This document shows positions 9,439-17,749 of a stretch of 64,000 bases of DNA, in pieces. The translations under genes and the position numbers were made by a program. The DNA comes from Streptomyces sp. CG 926 (GTDB lineage: Bacteria; Actinomycetota; Actinomycetes; Streptomycetales; Streptomycetaceae): the NCBI RefSeq assembly GCF_003148825.1, contig NZ_QGGZ01000007.1:248001-312000 (forward strand). The letters run 5' to 3'. The notes under the pieces are model-generated. The model was not told where the DNA came from. It saw only the letters and a program-made list of their open reading frames with translations, and did not search any database. Position 1 is the stretch's first letter. Each line of letters begins with the position of its first letter.

Positions 9439-10149
9439 TCAGGCCTCGGCGTTCGCCTCGTCGGCCGGAGCCTCTTCGGCAGCGGCCTCGGTGGCCTCGG
9501 CAGAGGCGACCTCGGTGGTGTCATCGACCTCGACGGCGGCGTCCTCGGAAGGAGCCTCGTCTTCGGTGTGGGCGACACCCTGGCGCTCCGCCTTGCGGGC
9601 GGCCTGCGCCTCGCGGGCTTCGGCCATCGCCTCGGTCTTCTTCTTGTGCGGACCGAGGACCATGATCATGTTTCGGCCGTCCTGCTTCGGGTTCGACTCG
9701 ATGAACCCGAGGTCCTCGACGTCCGAAGCGAGACGCTGCAGCAGTCGGTAGCCGAGTTCCGGCCGGGACTGCTCGCGACCACGGAACATGATCGTGATCT
9801 TGACCTTGTCGCCCTGCTTGAGGAACCGAACGACGTGACCCTTCTTGGTGTCATAGTCGTGCGGGTCGATCTTCGGCCGGAGCTTCATTTCCTTGATGAC
9901 CGTGTGCGCCTGGTTCTTGCGCGCCTCACGGGCCTTCATGGCCGACTCGTACTTGAACTTGCCGTAGTCCATGAGCTTGCAGACCGGCGGGCGTGCGGAC
10001 GCCGCGACCTCGACCAGGTCGAGGTCGTACTCCTGCGCGAGCTCGAGCGCCTTGGCAAGCGGCACGATGCCGACCTGCTCGCCGCTGGGACCGACAAGCC
10101 GTACCTCGGGAACGCGAATCCGGTCGTTGATGCGGGGCTCGGTGCTGAT
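9439..10149 (-). CDS. infC: Translation initiation factor IF-3, apparent AUC start
   Basis: About 236 aa if initiated at the ATC at 10147-10149. IF-3 binds the 30S subunit and rejects initiation at non-AUG-like codons. The N-domain begins STEPRINDRIRVPEVRLVG and contains VCKLMDYGKFKYE; the C-domain has KEMKLRPKIDPHDYD and KITIMFRGREQSRPE. A long acidic Ala/Glu tail (about residues 185-236) is usual in actinobacteria. The frame has no ATG upstream. A GTG at 10173 would give 8 more residues, but the only good ribosome-binding site, GAGGAGG, lies inside that extension and ends 4 nt before the ATC, exactly where other bacteria use AUU or AUC. Such a start makes infC self-limiting, because IF-3 discriminates against it. 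Gene identity certain; start codon likely. Confidence 0.95.
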   Translation of the reverse strand: MSTEPRINDRIRVPEVRLVGPSGEQVGIVPLAKALELAQEYDLDLVEVAASARPPVCKLMDYGKFKYESAMKAREARKNQAHTVIKEMKLRPKIDPHDYDTKKGHVVRFLKQGDKVKITIMFRGREQSRPELGYRLLQRLASDVEDLGFIESNPKQDGRNMIMVLGPHKKKTEAMAEAREAQAARKAERQGVAHTEDEAPSEDAAVEVDDTTEVASAEATEAAAEEAPADEANAEA

Positions 10150-10498
10150 GGATCCTCCTCGGTAGCACCACACGGCTGCCTGGCAGACAGCCGCTGACGT
10201 GTATTTCCGTCAGACCGACCGCGGCGGGAGAATCAAAAAAGCCCCGCCGGGCACAGGCAGGGGCTCCAAAACAACCGGAACACCGCCGCGTGCGAACCGC
10301 GGGGCGTAGACTCGGGCAGCTTTCCATCGTCCGTACGGAACGATGGATGCCGCCTGACCGGTGACCCGCCGCCCCGGAGGGCAGTCAGGTGGGAGAACGG
10401 AGCCTCCACTTGTGGGCCGGGCACAAGAGTGTCCGGCCGGTCGAAGTACATACTAGCACCCGTGCCGCAAGCCCGCCGCACGGCATATCGTGGGGCGC
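10150..10498 (-). promoter_or_regulatory. Structured leader of the infC operon
   Basis: This gap of about 350 bp contains no gene. On the minus strand it runs from the divergent DUF1844 promoter to infC and includes a palindrome around CCGTACGG (10325-10347), a terminator-like hairpin with a T-tract (10235-10266) and a second hairpin near 10181-10197 (GGCTG/CAGCC type). A long leader with an internal terminator is expected for ribosomal-protein attenuation, as known for L20 leaders of other bacteria. Confidence 0.55.
10235..10266 (-). terminator. Intrinsic attenuator in the infC leader
   Basis: On the minus strand arms AGCCCC and GGGGCT, extended by GCC/GGC with a bulge, are followed directly by six T. 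This is the clearest U-tract terminator in the upper part of the window and lies about 85 bp before the infC start, downstream of any promoter near 10480, so it would act as an attenuator. Confidence 0.65.
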
Positions 10499-10876
10499 AT
10501 GACTGACGCGACACCCCCCACCGAACCCGCTGCCGACGGCGCCCCCGACTACGACACCATGACCCGCGACATCGCGGACGTGCCCGCCGTCGAGGTGATC
10601 ACCACGGTGGCCGTGCACCTGCTGAGCGCCGCTGCGGTCAACCTGGGCCTGGACAAGCCGGACTCCGAGTACAAGGACCTCGACGAGGCCCGCAAGCTGA
10701 TCACGGCCCTGGCCGGTCTGGTCACCGCGAGCGCCACCGAGATCAGCTCCTTCCACGCCGCCCCGCTGCGCGACGGCCTGAAGTCGCTCCAGCTGGCCTT
10801 CCGCGAGGCCTCGATCGTCCCGGACGAGCCGGGCCAGGGCCCGGGCGAGAAGTTCACGGGTCCCGTCTTCGGCTGA
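10499..10876 (+). CDS. DUF1844 family protein
   Basis: 125 aa from the ATG at 10499. After an acidic N-terminus (MTDATPPTEPAADGAPDYD) comes the conserved core RDIADVPAVEVITTVAVHLL, followed by AAAVNLGL and DEARKLITALAGLVTA, matching the actinobacterial DUF1844 family. Function is unknown; the small, helical protein is often found next to infC. It is divergent from infC and followed by a terminator shared with the convergent SseB gene. Confidence 0.85.
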   Translation: MTDATPPTEPAADGAPDYDTMTRDIADVPAVEVITTVAVHLLSAAAVNLGLDKPDSEYKDLDEARKLITALAGLVTASATEISSFHAAPLRDGLKSLQLAFREASIVPDEPGQGPGEKFTGPVFG

Positions 10877-10908
10877 GCCCGTACCGCTTCGGCGGCCATG
10901 ACCGACAC

Positions 10909-10948
10909 CGACGGCCGGTGCACCCCGCGAGGGACGCACCGGCCGTCG
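10909..10948. terminator. Bidirectional terminator between DUF1844 and SseB genes
   Basis: A perfect 13-bp stem (CGACGGCCGGTGC at 10909-10921 with its complement at 10936-10948) between two convergent genes. Confidence 0.75.
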
Positions 10949-10982
10949 TCGTGTCCGGGGTCCGCGCGGGCACCCCTGCGGC

Positions 10983-11723
10983 TCAGCGGGTGAACAGGGG
11001 CTCGCCGGGCGGGGCCGGAGCCTGCGACGGCAGCAGCGCCAGGTCCAGACCGCGCACCAGCCGGGCCCGCAGGGTGGTGTCCGCCGCCAGCGCCTCGGCG
11101 ACGCGCCGGGCCGCCGCGGGTTCCTGCGCGCCCTCGGCCAGCACGATCGCCAGGGTGCCGTCGGAGTCGGCGCCGCCCGCGACGAGGTGGGCGCGCAGCA
11201 CGGCCGGCTCGGCGGACACGGCGGCCCGTACGGCCTCCCGTACGGCGGGGTCGGCCAGGGGGCCCGCGTCGGTGCGGCCCTCGGCGAGCGCGAGCAGCGC
11301 GGAGCCGGTCAGCTGGTAGGTGACGGGGCCGGCCAGGTCCAGGACGACGGTGTCGGCCTTCTCGTGCGCGGCCGCCGCCAGCGCCTGGTGCAGCGGGACG
11401 GCCACCGGCCGGGCCGCCGGGTCCCACAGCGCGAGCGAGGCGATCGAGGTGAAGGCGGGCAGGGCCCGCCGGTCGCCCGCCCGCAGGGTCGGGACGGCCA
11501 TGTCGCTGGTCTTCTCGCGCTTCAGGCCCGTCTCCGGGTCGGTCTCCACCTCGCCGAGGACGGCGACCACCGGGACGAGCAGGCGGGCGCCCTTGAGCGC
11601 GGCCAGCACCTCCGGCTCCTTCGCCCGGTCCTCGGACCAGGCGGCCAGGGCCGCGGTCAGCCGGGGATCGGCGGAGCCGTCGTCGTCGGAGAAGCCCGGG
11701 TCGGGAATGTTCTTGTTCGCCAT
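10983..11723 (-). CDS. SseB N-terminal domain protein
   Basis: About 246 aa from the ATG at 11723; a GTG three codons upstream (11732) is also possible. The SseB-type domain (about 20-130) shows LTAALAAWSEDRAKEPEVLAAL, LLVPVVAVLGE and ALPAFTSIASLALWD. The second half (AVREAVRAAVSAEPAVLRAHL onward) resembles the SseB C-terminal region. In streptomycetes this is a widespread protein of unknown function; enterobacterial SseB is an unrelated type III chaperone of the same name, so no secretion role is implied. It stands 22 bp before the mycosin-like gene, which lies upstream on the same strand, so co-transcription is likely. Confidence 0.8.
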   Translation of the reverse strand: MANKNIPDPGFSDDDGSADPRLTAALAAWSEDRAKEPEVLAALKGARLLVPVVAVLGEVETDPETGLKREKTSDMAVPTLRAGDRRALPAFTSIASLALWDPAARPVAVPLHQALAAAAHEKADTVVLDLAGPVTYQLTGSALLALAEGRTDAGPLADPAVREAVRAAVSAEPAVLRAHLVAGGADSDGTLAIVLAEGAQEPAAARRVAEALAADTTLRARLVRGLDLALLPSQAPAPPGEPLFTR

Positions 11724-11744
11724 GTTCGCCACAGTTACCCGACC

Positions 11745-12950
11745 CTACTGTGCCGGGTACGGGTCCTGGCCGCGGCCCCGGGTACCCCGGCGGGGGCGTC
11801 GGGCCAGTACGGCGGCCAGTACGAGCAGCACCGCCCCCGCGACGGCTGCCACCGAGGCGCGCAGGTGGGCGCCGCGCTCGGGAGGACGCACCGGTTCGGG
11901 GCCCGGGCCGAAGTAGGTGCTGCCGGCCGCGGCGGGCGCGGGCACCAGGGCCTCCGGGCGCACCTCGTCCGCGGCCTGGAGGGCTGCGACGGGATCGACC
12001 AGCCCGTGACCGCGGGCGTCGTCGCGGCCGCCGGCCGGGGAATCGGAGGCCGTCGCCTCCAGCAGCTTCTTCACCTGGGCCGGTGTCAGGTCCGGGTGCG
12101 CGGCCAGGACGAGGGCCACGGCGCCGGAGACGAAGGCCGCCGCGGCGCTGGTGCCCCAGCCCTCGTAGTAGGAGCGGTCGGGGTCGGCGATGACGACGTC
12201 CACGCCGGGGGCGGCGACGGTCGCGTACCAGTTACGGGTGGAGAACTTGGCCTTCCTGCCGCGCCGGTCGACCGCGGCGACGGCGATGACCCCCGGATAG
12301 GCGGCCGGGTAGGAGACGCGGTCGCCCGCCTCGCCGCCGTTGCCCGCGGAGGCCACCACGACCACGCCCTTGGCCAGGGCGTACTGGACGGCCTCGTCCT
12401 CCCCCGCCTCGTGGTGGGCGGAGTCGCTGTCGTCGCCGAGCGACAGGTTGATCACGTCGGCGCCGTGGTCCGCGGCCCAGCGGATTCCCTCGGCGAGGGC
12501 ACCGCCCTTGCTGTCGCGGGCCTGGGCGCGGCCCGGATCGCCCTCTTCGAGGATCACCCGGACGGGCAGGATCCGGGCCTGCGGGGCGATCCCGAGGACG
12601 CCTTGGCCGCGGTTGGGACCGTGGCCGTGCCCGGCGATGATGCTCGCCATGGCGGTTCCGTGACGGGCCCAGGCGCGGTCGCCGGGGCCGGCGCCCATGC
12701 CGATGAGGTCGGTACCGGCGAGGACCTGGCCGGAGAGGTCGGGATGGGATTCGTCGACGCCGGTGTCGAGGACGGCGACGGTCACTCCGGCGCCCCGGGT
12801 GGTGCCCCAGGCCTCCTCGGCACGCAGGGTCAGCAGGCCCCACTGACGGTCGCGGATGTTGTCGGCGGCGGCGGGGGTCGCGGTGGCGGACACCAGGAGC
12901 GTCGCGGCGAGCAGCGCGGCGGCCGCCTGCCCGGAGGCCCGGCGGATCAT
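11745..12950 (-). CDS. Mycosin-like subtilisin (S8) serine protease, membrane anchored
   Basis: 401 aa from the ATG at 12950. A signal peptide (about 1-29, AAALLAATLLVSATATPAAA) leads into an S8 domain with the catalytic triad visible: Asp62 in VAVLDTGVDESH, His97 in RHGTAMASIIAGHG and Ser268 in GTSAAAAFVSGAVAL. A C-terminal membrane span (ASVAAVAGAVLLVLAAVLA) followed by Arg-rich residues anchors it. This layout is that of type VII secretion-associated mycosins, extracytoplasmic proteases. No ESX/WXG100 genes are visible here, so the T7SS link is only by family. Its start overlaps the stop of the upstream gene by 4 bp (translational coupling). Confidence 0.88.
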   Translation of the reverse strand: MIRRASGQAAAALLAATLLVSATATPAAADNIRDRQWGLLTLRAEEAWGTTRGAGVTVAVLDTGVDESHPDLSGQVLAGTDLIGMGAGPGDRAWARHGTAMASIIAGHGHGPNRGQGVLGIAPQARILPVRVILEEGDPGRAQARDSKGGALAEGIRWAADHGADVINLSLGDDSDSAHHEAGEDEAVQYALAKGVVVVASAGNGGEAGDRVSYPAAYPGVIAVAAVDRRGRKAKFSTRNWYATVAAPGVDVVIADPDRSYYEGWGTSAAAAFVSGAVALVLAAHPDLTPAQVKKLLEATASDSPAGGRDDARGHGLVDPVAALQAADEVRPEALVPAPAAAGSTYFGPGPEPVRPPERGAHLRASVAAVAGAVLLVLAAVLARRPRRGTRGRGQDPYPAQ

Positions 12951-13801
12951 CGGGTGGGCTCCGGGGTGGGGGTCGGGGTGGTGCGTGCGGGAGGTGCGGG
13001 GGGCGCGGCGGGCGCGGTGGGTGCGGGGGGCGCGGCGAGGAAGGCGAGGCCGTGGCCGACGCGGTCGGCGAGCGCCCGGGCCTCGTGGCCGAGGCCCGCC
13101 TGGGCGGCGGCTCCGGTGGCGTCCTTCTTCATCAGCTCGTCGGCGGGGCGGGGTGCGTCCAGGCGGCGGCCGTCGGCGAAGGCGGAGACGGTGTAGACGA
13201 CCACGGGCGCCTCGGGGGGTACGAAGGTGGCCCAGGCGGCGCGCTGCGCGTCGGTGAACCCGTACGCGGGCGGGGCGGGGATCCGGCCCCCGAGGGCGGT
13301 CATCGTGGGGGCGTCGGCGGGGGTGAAGACCATGCCGACGGTGATCAGGGAGCTGCGGGTGGCGTCGGTGTAGGTGGCACGCAGCACGCGGGTGCAGCCG
13401 GCGGCGGCCAGCACGGCCTGCCAGTCCGCGGCGAGGGCGGCCGAGCAGTCGGCGTCGGGGGCGAGCGCGACCCGGGTCCAGGTGCGGTCGGAACCGCCGG
13501 GGCCGGCGGAGGGGCCGGTCAGGACGGGCGGGAACAGGCTGTCGACGGGGGCGGCGCGCCACAGCGAGCCGGCCTTGCGGTAGGCGGCGTCGGCGGGGAG
13601 GGGGCGGTCGGCGGCGCGGTGCTCGGCCCAGGTGGTGAGGGCGGCTCCGCCGACGAGGCCGCTGCCGAGGAGGACGCAGAGCGTGGCGGCGAGGGCCCGT
13701 ACAGGGTGGCGGCGGGGGTGTGGTGCGTGCGGGTACGCGTGCGCGTGCTCCGGCGGTTCGGGCTCGCCCAGGATCTCGGTCCGCGGTGTCGTCGTGGTCA
13801 T
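12947..13801 (-). CDS. Membrane-anchored protein of unknown function, partner of the mycosin
   Basis: 284 aa. A His/Pro-rich cytoplasmic N-terminus (about 1-35) is followed by one membrane span (ALAATLCVLLGSGLVGGAAL) and an extracellular domain with two cysteines (DADCSAALAADWQAVL and AGCTRVLRATYTD) that could form a disulfide. The C-terminus is a Pro/Ala/Thr repeat (PPAPTAPAAPPAPPARTTPT). It overlaps the protease gene by 4 bp as ATGA, so it is probably made in fixed ratio with it and may be a cofactor or substrate. I do not recognise a named family. Confidence 0.75.
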   Translation of the reverse strand: MTTTTPRTEILGEPEPPEHAHAYPHAPHPRRHPVRALAATLCVLLGSGLVGGAALTTWAEHRAADRPLPADAAYRKAGSLWRAAPVDSLFPPVLTGPSAGPGGSDRTWTRVALAPDADCSAALAADWQAVLAAAGCTRVLRATYTDATRSSLITVGMVFTPADAPTMTALGGRIPAPPAYGFTDAQRAAWATFVPPEAPVVVYTVSAFADGRRLDAPRPADELMKKDATGAAAQAGLGHEARALADRVGHGLAFLAAPPAPTAPAAPPAPPARTTPTPTPEPTR

Positions 13802-13949
13802 CCGGCGGCTCCGCCCCCCGTTCCGTACGGCTGCCTGCCCTTACTCTACGGCGTCACGGAGGCGGGGTGGGGCGGGGGCCGCTTGCGCGGGCGCGGGGCG
13901 GGGGCGGGGGCGGGGGTGCGGGTGCGGGACGGAGCGGGGCGGGGAGAGA

Positions 13950-14109
13950 GCAGGCGGGGTGGGTGCCGGGGCCGGGGTGGGGTGTTGGCCGGGACTGCAT
14001 GATTTATGGCGCCTCGGCCCTGTCGGCCCTGTGCGAGCCCCTGCGCGCCAACAAATCACGTTTTACGTCCCGGCCAACACCCCACCCCGTCCCCGACACC
14101 CCCGCCTGC
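13950..14109. repeat. Long imperfect inverted repeat (about 45-bp arms)
   Basis: Left arm 13950-13995 and right arm 14067-14109 are reverse complements; the inner 23 bp (13973-13995 and 14067-14089) are perfect. Pairing resumes weakly inside (GATTTATGGCGC at 14001 against the complement of 14045-14057), leaving a central loop of about 30 nt. Confidence 0.8.
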
Positions 14110-14168
14110 ACCCACTCCGGCCCCACCCACGTCAAACCACCGCCCAGGTCAAACCACACCGGCTGCGC

Positions 14169-14273
14169 CATAACCAGCCTCGCCCGCGCCACATCGAGCC
14201 TCGGCCGCGCCACATCCAGCCTCGGCCGGGCCACATCCAGCCTCGGCCGCGCCATATCCAGCCTCGCCGGCGA
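14169..14273. repeat. Five 21-bp tandem repeats
   Basis: Units start at 14169, 14190, 14211, 14232 and 14253. The third unit is CACATCCAGCCTCGGCCGGG plus one base; units differ at one to four positions. There are no spacers, so it is not a CRISPR. The last unit merges with the dispersed GCCGGCGATTGAGGCG element. Confidence 0.9.
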
Positions 14274-14302
14274 TTGAGGCGCGGGGTCCGGGGCGGAGCC
14301 CC
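14263..14302 (+). repeat. Dispersed repeat copy B
   Basis: Core GCCGGCGATTGAGGCGCGGG followed by a hairpin with arms CGGGGC and GCCCCG around GGA. It forms the end of the 21-bp tandem array. Confidence 0.8.
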
Positions 14303-14393
14303 GTTCCGCCTCGGGCTCCGCCAGACGCCGCAGGGCCCGGAGGAAGTGCCGGGGATCTACCCACCGGTAGAGACCTCTGGCAAGCTGCCGCCC

Positions 14394-15592
14394 ATGAACT
14401 CCGCCGCCTCCGACCGCGCCCGGTACGACCGGGCGACCGCGCACCTGGACGCGCCGCTGGCCATCGTGGATCTCGACGCCTTCGACGCCAACGCCGACGA
14501 TCTCGTCCGCCGCGCCGCCGGCAAGCCGGTCCGGGTCGCGAGCAAGTCGGTCCGGTGCCGTGCGCTGCTGGAACGGGTCCTGGCCCGCCCCGGGTTCGCC
14601 GGAATCATGTCGTACACCCTCGCCGAGTCGCTCTGGCTGGCCCGGTCCGGGTTCGAGGACGTGCTCCTCGCCTACCCCTCCGCCGACCGGGCCGGCTTCG
14701 GCGAGCTGGCGAGCGACGCCAAACTGGCCGGCGCCGTCACGGTCATGGTGGACGACCTCGCGCAGCTGGACCTGATCGACGCGGCCCGGGACGGCGGCGC
14801 CGAGGAGATCCGGGTCTGTCTGGAGCTGGACACGGCGCTGCGGCTGTTCGGCGGCCGGGTACGGATCGGCGCCCGCCGCTCTCCGCTGCGCGAGCCCGCG
14901 CAACTGGCCGAGCTGGCCCACGCGGTGGCCGCCCGGCCCGGGTTCCGGGTCGTGGGGCTGATGGCGTACGAGGGTCATGTCGCCGGGGTCGGGGACTCGC
15001 TGGCGGGTCGCCCGCTGCGGTCCCGGACGATCCGGCTGATGCAGGGTGCGGCCCGCAAGGAGCTGGCGGCGCGGCGGGCCGAGGTGGTGCGGGCCGTGCG
15101 GGCCGTCGTACCGGACCTGGAGTTCGTCAACGGCGGCGGTACGGGCAGTGTGCAGCAGACGGCCGCCGAGGACGCGGTGACCGAGATCGCGGCGGGTTCG
15201 GGCCTGTACGTGCCCCGGCTGTTCGACAACTACACGTCGTTCAGCGGGCGTCCGGCGGCCCTGTTCGCGCAGCCCGTGGTGCGCAGGCCGGGGGTGGGTG
15301 TGGTGACGGTGCTCGGGGGTGGCTATCCGGCCTCCGGCGCGGCGGGGGCGGACCGGCTGCCGGTCCCTTACCTGCCCCAGGGGCTGCGCTACGACCCCCA
15401 GGAGGGAGCGGGCGAGGTGCAGACCCCGCTGCTGGGGAGCCCGGCCGACGATCTGCTGATCGGCGACCGGGTCTGGTTCCGGCACGCGAAGGCGGGCGAA
15501 CTGTGCGAGCGGTTCGACACCCTGCACCTGATCGAGGGCGATCGGGTCACCGACAGCGTCCCGACCTACCGTGGCGAGGGGCGGACCTTCCT

Positions 15593-15596
<4 letters not shown>
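14394..15596 (+). CDS. PLP-dependent fold-type III enzyme (alanine racemase N-terminal / D-threonine aldolase-like)
   Basis: 400 aa from the ATG at 14394. The N-terminal TIM-barrel has LAIVDLDAFDANADDLVRRA and PVRVASKSVRC, where the Lys of ASKS is the expected PLP Schiff-base residue, and later FRVVGLMAYEGHVAG and FVNGGGTGS, which fit the phosphate-binding region. The C-terminal part (LLIGDRVWFRHAKAGELCERF) matches the metal-binding D-serine dehydratase/D-threonine aldolase type rather than true alanine racemase. Likely substrates are beta-hydroxy-D-amino acids. Its stop codon overlaps that of the convergent phosphatase gene (CTAG). Family good, substrate open. Confidence 0.8.
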
Positions 15597-16870
<1,274 letters not shown>

Positions 16871-16903
16871 GCTGCTCCTTCGAGGATCGGGACAGCCCGA
16901 AGG

Positions 16904-16937
16904 GACCGGCCGGGCACCTCGCGGTGCCCGGCCGGTC
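16904..16937 (-). terminator. Terminator after the SDR gene
   Basis: A perfect 15-bp stem (16904-16918 with 16923-16937, loop TCGC) in the 88-bp gap between the SDR stop and the phosphatase start. It ends the aldehyde dehydrogenase-SDR transcript. Confidence 0.8.
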
Positions 16938-16958
16938 GGGATGCGGTGGTGGCGCGGC

Positions 16959-17744
16959 CTACAGCGGGGTGACGTACGCGCCGGAGATGCCGCCGTCGAC
17001 GAGGAAGTCGGTGGCGTTGATGAAGGAGGAGTCGTCGCTGGCGAGGAAGGCGACGGCGGCGGCGATCTCGGTGGGCTCGGCGAAGCGGCCCAGCGGGATG
17101 TGGACGAGGCGGCGGGCCGCGCGCTCGGGGTCCTTGGCGAACAGTTCCTGCAGCAGCGGGGTGTTCACGGGCCCCGGGCACAGGGCGTTGACGCGGATGC
17201 CTTCGCGGGCGAACTGCACGCCGAGCTCGCGGGACATCGCGAGCACCCCGCCCTTGGAGGCGGTGTAGGAGATCTGGGAGGTGGCGGCGCCCATGATGGC
17301 GACGAAGGAGGCGGTGTTGATGATGGAGCCGCGGCCCTGGCGCTGCATGTAGGGCAGGGCAGCCTTGCAGCACAGGTAGACGGAGGTGAGGTTGACGTCC
17401 TGGACGCGCTTCCAGGCCTCCAGGCCGGTGGTCAGGATGGAGTCGTCGTCCGGGGGCGAGATGCCCGCGTTGTTGAAGGCGATGTCCACGGAGCCGTAGG
17501 TGTCGAAGGCCGTCTTGAAGAGCGCCTCGACCTCCTCGGGGCTGGTGACGTCGACCTTGACGAAGGTGCCGCCGACCTCCTCGGCCGCGGCCTTGCCGGC
17601 GGTCTCGTCGATGTCCGCGCACACGATGTTGGCGCCCTCGGAGGCCAGGCGGCGGGCGGTGGCGAGGCCGATGCCGCTGCCGGCTCCGGTGATGACGGCG
17701 GTGCGGCCGACCAGGCGGCGGCAGACGATCTCTTCGTTGGACAT
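16959..17744 (-). CDS. Short-chain dehydrogenase/reductase
   Basis: 261 aa from the ATG at 17744. Classical SDR: cofactor motif AVITGAGSGIGLATARRLAS (acidic residue in CADIDE favours NAD), NNAGIS, catalytic Ser in NTASFVAIMG, and YTASKGGVLAMSREL with the Tyr-x3-Lys pair; C-terminal FLVDGGISGAYVTPL. The gene starts 5 bp after the aldehyde dehydrogenase stop, so they form one unit. In that context the likely reaction is oxidation of the alcohol group of gamma-glutamylethanolamide to the aldehyde used by the next enzyme; SDRs of this type are often annotated generically as 3-oxoacyl-ACP reductases, so the substrate is an inference from neighbours. Confidence 0.85.
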   Translation of the reverse strand: MSNEEIVCRRLVGRTAVITGAGSGIGLATARRLASEGANIVCADIDETAGKAAAEEVGGTFVKVDVTSPEEVEALFKTAFDTYGSVDIAFNNAGISPPDDDSILTTGLEAWKRVQDVNLTSVYLCCKAALPYMQRQGRGSIINTASFVAIMGAATSQISYTASKGGVLAMSRELGVQFAREGIRVNALCPGPVNTPLLQELFAKDPERAARRLVHIPLGRFAEPTEIAAAVAFLASDDSSFINATDFLVDGGISGAYVTPL

Positions 17745-17749
17745 GTGCT

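Larger units (their letters stand above)
13802..14393. other. 592-bp gene-free region packed with repeats
   Basis: Between two divergent genes. From left to right: a G-run tract on the plus strand (about 13862-13992, many GGGG/GGGGG blocks, G-quadruplex potential), a long inverted repeat (13950-14109), a stretch with repeated AAACCAC words (14133-14160), five 21-bp tandem units (14169-14273) that run into dispersed repeat copy B (14263-14302), and about 90 bp before the PLP-enzyme start. No coding region is credible. Confidence 0.75.

Noticed and set aside
14169..14273. Possible CRISPR array
   Set aside because: The 21-bp units are directly joined without spacers and no cas gene is present; the RecB-like nuclease at 57995 is not adjacent.
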